Positions 6,834 through 9,397 of a DNA stretch of 9,397 bases are shown here, piece after piece. The notes beneath the pieces were generated by a model that was not told where the DNA came from, made no database searches, and saw only the letters and a list, made by a program, of their open reading frames with translations. The first letter of the stretch is position 1. Each line of letters begins with the position of its first letter. The translations under genes and the position numbers were made by a program. The stretch is from NCBI GenBank assembly GCA_002344345.1, contig DDTL01000160.1, positions 1 to 9,397 of the forward strand, given 5' to 3'. The DNA comes from Saprospiraceae bacterium UBA2365. GTDB taxonomy: Bacteria; Bacteroidota; Bacteroidia; Chitinophagales; Saprospiraceae.

Positions 6834-6878
6834 AAAAATATCCCCGTATTGGATAAAACTCCTTACGGGGATATTTTT
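6834..6878 (+). terminator. Intrinsic terminator after the dockerin protein
   Basis: A perfect 15-bp stem pairs AAAAATATCCCCGTA (6834-6848) with TACGGGGATATTTTT (6864-6878) over a 15-base loop. It starts 15 bases after the TGA at 6816-6818 and ends in a T-run. It is A/T symmetric and could act on both strands. Confidence 0.85.
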
Positions 6879-6919
6879 ATAGGTGCAATTTTTTAAAGCG
6901 ATTGGATCAGGAAATAAAT

Positions 6920-7088
6920 TTTTAGGCTGCTGCGAAAAGTCCAATTTTTGGTTTTCAATCGTTTTTTGCCCCAGCCTGGTGATGTCATAGATCAGCACAA
7001 TACTCAGGGGATACGATTGAAAACCAACAAATTAAAAATCCCCCATAATGGGGATTTGAGGGCTAAAACTTTTTGGAGCCGCCTCAAT
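6920..7088 (+). repeat. Dispersed structured repeat, copy 2 (compact form)
   Basis: It lies in the same orientation as the copy at 865-1161. An outer pair combines GGCT 6925-6928 / AGCC 7077-7080 with AAAAGT 6935-6940 / ACTTTT 7068-7073. Hairpin A has a perfect 15-bp stem, TTGGTTTTCAATCGT 6948-6962 with ACGATTGAAAACCAA 7013-7027, extended by AATTT 6943-6947 / AAATT 7029-7033 past one bulged base. CCCC 6969-6972 and GGGG 7007-7010 can pair inside it. Hairpin B is AAATCCCC 7036-7043 / GGGGATTT 7050-7057 with a 6-base loop. The fold is therefore two hairpins inside a closing stem. No credible coding frame is seen. Confidence 0.75.
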
Positions 7089-7342
7089 TTTTCAAATCTT
7101 AATTCATTTTTGCAGATGCAAAATTTCAAAAACCAATCAGTTTCAGTAATAGTCAATTTCCTGATTTTCAAATAATGTATACAAAAATTAAACAATTATA
7201 AATCAATTAATTATATGTTATCCCCAAGCAAATATTGACTTAAAATGCAAAAGTCAATAAAGCTTGAATATGATCAGGTGAGTATAAGTTAACATGATTA
7301 AATACAAAATTCCAATATAATTCATCAAACCAAAGAAAAGAA
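7089..7342. other. Intergenic stretch with no gene
   Basis: This AT-rich sequence lies between the structured repeat and the 3' end of the transporter gene. Apart from the hairpin at 7233-7259 nothing is recognisable. Confidence 0.5.
7233..7259 (-). terminator. Possible weak terminator of the transporter gene
   Basis: A perfect 9-bp inverted repeat, TATTGACTT 7233-7241 / AAGTCAATA 7251-7259, has a 9-base loop. It lies about 84 bases beyond the minus-strand stop at 7343. On that strand it is followed by only TTTG, so termination would be weak; a binding site or mere stem-loop is equally possible. Confidence 0.3.
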
Positions 7343-8635
7343 TTAATCAACTTTCTTCTCTTTTACCATAAAAGTGAAGCCTGCAGCAATGATCATGCTT
7401 ACACCAGCCATTAATATTGAATTAATCGGATTATTATACAGCAGATACTTCAGGATCAATCCGCCAGTCAATCCATTGACAATTTGAGGAATGGTAATGG
7501 ACATATTGAATAGCCCCATAAAAACACCCATTTGTTTAGCCGGAATGGTGTTGGCAAGCATAGCATATGGCATTGCCAGGATACTACCCCAGGCAATACC
7601 GATACCAACCATTGGAATGATCAATAAATTTGCATCAGGAATGATCTGAAAAGAAAGAAAAGAAATTCCACCGATCACCAAAGCTGATGCATGAGTAGCT
7701 TTCTTCCCGATTTTTTTGGCAACTATTGGTAATAATAAGGCGATCACAGCTGAAACCCCATTATATATACCGAACAATATGCCCACCCAGTTCCCCGCAT
7801 CCTGAAATTCAGGTGCATTAGGATCAGTGGTTCCGTAAAAACTCTGAGCTACAGCAGGCGTGGTAAAAACCCACATTGAAAATAAGGCAAACCAGCTGAA
7901 AAACTGAACCAAAAGCAATTGCCACATCGTTTTGGGGATTTTCAAACGTCCTTTAGTTTCAGTTTCATGGCCGGATTCATAAAATTCAGGCGGATATTCC
8001 CTGGTTCTGATGACTGTCCAAACAATAGAAGTCAACAAAACTGCTGCACCTAAATAAAAAGATAATGTAACGTTCATGGGAACCTGGCCGGTTTCATTAT
8101 TACTTGTGGCAATTCCAAACCAATTGCCCAGAATATAAGGCAACCATGAACCCACCACGGCACCTATCCCTATCAGGAGGGTTTGGGTGGAAAAACCCAG
8201 TGTTAACTGTTCATCAGGTAATTTATCAGCTACCAACGCCCTGAATGGTTCCATCGAAATATTGATCGAAGCATCCATGATCATCAACATACCTCCACCA
8301 ATGAACATAGGGGCGATCACATTTGTCAGGTTTGGTGCATTCGGCATCAATATCAATGCGATGCTGGTTAGGATGGCTCCTGTAAGAAAATAAGGCCTTC
8401 TCCTTCCCAATCTCGTCCATGTTTTATCACTCATAAAACCTACAATTGGTTGTATGATCATGCCGGTGATCGGGGCAACAAGCCAAAACCAGGGCAATTC
8501 ATGTACATCAGCTCCAAAAACCTGTAAAATCCTGGAAGCATTGGCATTTTGGAGGGCAAAACCAAACTGAATTCCCAGAAAACCAAAACTCATATTCCAG
8601 ATTTGCCAAAAACTTAATCGCGGTTTACTTTGCAT
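7343..8635 (-). CDS. MFS sugar transporter, SLC45/GPH-like
   Basis: This 430-residue inner-membrane carrier has about twelve hydrophobic segments, the usual size for the family. The N-terminus KPRLSFWQIWNMSFGFLGIQFG and NANASRIL (31-38) match Bacteroidota SLC45-like (sucrose/maltose carrier-like) transporters. The loop between helices 2 and 3 carries SDKTWTRLGRRRPY (69-82), the R-x-GRRRP form typical of SLC45, plant SUT and related GPH-type sugar:cation symporters. Other conserved stretches are DASINISMEPFRALVAD (121-137) and IPAKQMGVFMGLFNMSITIPQI (364-385). The long hydrophilic loop at about 212-236 separates the two six-helix halves. The likely role is proton-coupled uptake of a disaccharide or oligosaccharide (a maltose-like substrate is a guess). 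No sus genes or glycoside hydrolases adjoin it. It is divergent from mgsA with a 139-bp spacer to ATG 8775. No TAnnTTTG box was found for it. Confidence 0.9.
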   Translation of the reverse strand: MQSKPRLSFWQIWNMSFGFLGIQFGFALQNANASRILQVFGADVHELPWFWLVAPITGMIIQPIVGFMSDKTWTRLGRRRPYFLTGAILTSIALILMPNAPNLTNVIAPMFIGGGMLMIMDASINISMEPFRALVADKLPDEQLTLGFSTQTLLIGIGAVVGSWLPYILGNWFGIATSNNETGQVPMNVTLSFYLGAAVLLTSIVWTVIRTREYPPEFYESGHETETKGRLKIPKTMWQLLLVQFFSWFALFSMWVFTTPAVAQSFYGTTDPNAPEFQDAGNWVGILFGIYNGVSAVIALLLPIVAKKIGKKATHASALVIGGISFLSFQIIPDANLLIIPMVGIGIAWGSILAMPYAMLANTIPAKQMGVFMGLFNMSITIPQIVNGLTGGLILKYLLYNNPINSILMAGVSMIIAAGFTFMVKEKKVD

Positions 8636-8692
8636 ATTAATATAAGTTAATTGTTAAGTCGATAAATATCCGAAAATTTTAATTTATTGTAT

Positions 8693-8700
8693 TAATTTTG
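8693..8700 (+). promoter_or_regulatory. Candidate promoter -7 box for mgsA
   Basis: TAATTTTG matches TAnnTTTG exactly. The start site would be about 8706-8708, giving a leader of about 68 bases to ATG 8775. No clear -33 TTG is present at the usual spacing. Confidence 0.4.
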
Positions 8701-8774
8701 TAGCCGAAAAATGCACTTAATGTATTTTTTACACTAAATATTTTGTGCACGATAATTTAAATTTAAAAAATTCT

Positions 8775-9164
8775 ATGATAAGCGTTGCTTTAATATCACA
8801 TGATGGTAAAAAGCCGGAGATGGTTTCTTTTGTTTTGGGCAATCGGGACTTCTTTGATAAATGTACGATCTATGCCACTGGAACCACCGGGTCTCATATC
8901 GAAAAAGAAGGCCTCGATGTTAACCTCCTGCTTTCAGGTCCCATTGGAGGAGATGCTCAAATTGCTGCTTTACTTGCGGAAGGTAAGATCGATCTGATCA
9001 TTTTCTTTCGGGATCCACTTGCAAAACACCCACATGAACCTGATGTTCAGATGCTTATGAGGCTTTGTGATGTGCATAATGTGCCTTTGGCGACCAATCC
9101 CAAAGCCGCTAAATACCTGTTGGCCGGAATTGAATGCCTGGTAATGAAAAAGGACACTCATTAA
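8775..9164 (+). CDS. mgsA: Methylglyoxal synthase
   Basis: This cytosolic enzyme converts dihydroxyacetone phosphate to methylglyoxal and phosphate, a bypass of lower glycolysis used when triose phosphates build up or phosphate is short. From ATG 8775 the product is 129 residues, close to the Bacillus protein (137) and shorter than E. coli (152). The family's hallmarks are intact: N-terminal strand with HDGKKPEM (9-16), phosphate-binding YATGTTG (33-39), SGPIGGDAQ (54-62) with the catalytic Asp at 60, FFRDPL (77-82), and HEPD (87-90) with the His and Asp that match E. coli H98 and D101. The offset to the E. coli D71/H98/D101 triad is a constant 11. A GTG at 8745 would add ten hydrophilic residues; ATG is preferred because homologues begin right before the first beta strand. 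No terminator is seen downstream. Confidence 0.95.
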   Translation: MISVALISHDGKKPEMVSFVLGNRDFFDKCTIYATGTTGSHIEKEGLDVNLLLSGPIGGDAQIAALLAEGKIDLIIFFRDPLAKHPHEPDVQMLMRLCDVHNVPLATNPKAAKYLLAGIECLVMKKDTH

Positions 9165-9280
9165 TTGACCAAACTTATTGTATCAGTTGATTTATTAAAT
9201 CCGGCAATGTGCTTTATGAGCCTTTGTATCGTTTTGTGAAATAAGTCAGACGTTGGAGGATCCATGCATCATAGGGCACT

Positions 9281-9299
9281 TGAAGTGTATGTCACTTCA
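9281..9299. repeat. Small hairpin downstream of mgsA
   Basis: TGAAGTG (9281-9287) pairs with CACTTCA (9293-9299) over TATGT. CACTTGAAGTG (9277-9287) is also a palindrome sharing the left arm, so two alternative stems compete. There is no T-run, so it is not a standard terminator. The rest of 9165-9397 shows no gene or other feature. Confidence 0.35.
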
Positions 9300-9397
9300 G
9301 ATAGGTGAATAGTAACATTTGAGTCTGCTCCTAAAAATCTCATTTGCTATATTTGAAATACATATTAATGTTATTATAATATATAATTTACTAAATT

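Noticed and set aside
6948..7033. Small protein genes inside the structured repeat (frames at 6948-7175 and 7004-7195)
   Set aside because: Both are made of the repeat's palindromic arms and AT-rich flank, with no sign of a protein-like composition.
8745..8774. GTG start at 8745 for mgsA
   Set aside because: It adds ten residues not resembling the family; ATG 8775 sits right before the conserved first strand and H-D motif.

Overview
The window looks like an AT-rich chromosomal segment of a Bacteroidota bacterium, most likely of the Saprospiraceae or a close lineage. The grounds are a type IX secretion (T9SS) sorting domain, a DUF4402-type tail, a large HYR-like/dockerin surface protein of the Saprospiraceae kind, promoter -7 boxes matching TAnnTTTG, and starts without Shine-Dalgarno sequences. 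No phage, plasmid, integrase, CRISPR or RNA gene was recognised.

Layout. Bases 1-226 hold the 3' end of a DUF4402-like secreted protein, followed by a strong hairpin terminator (248-283). Bases 284-1278 are non-coding but structured: a possible MITE-like palindromic insert (586-777), then a dispersed structured repeat (865-1161) whose apical loop carries five abutting 25-bp units, then a small hairpin and a promoter box. Bases 1305-2975 encode EttA, an ABC-F translation factor, ending at a bidirectional terminator (2979-3022). That terminator is shared with a convergent T9SS cargo protein built of five cysteine-rich modules (4773-3031). A 308-bp AT-rich spacer separates this gene from a divergent HYR-like/dockerin surface protein (5082-6818), which ends at a terminator and lacks a sorting domain. 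Bases 6920-7088 hold a second, compact copy of the structured repeat. An SLC45/GPH-type sugar transporter (8635-7343) and methylglyoxal synthase mgsA (8775-9164) are transcribed divergently from a 139-bp spacer. Bases 9165-9397 contain no gene.

Functional links. No multi-gene operon is visible; nearly every gene is its own unit. Two themes can be read from the layout: a cluster of exported surface proteins, and a sugar-uptake gene beside a triose-phosphate overflow enzyme. The least ordinary signal is the pair of structured intergenic repeats. In the first copy the terminal loop of a conserved hairpin has become a tandem array of small hairpins; in the second the same loop is six bases.
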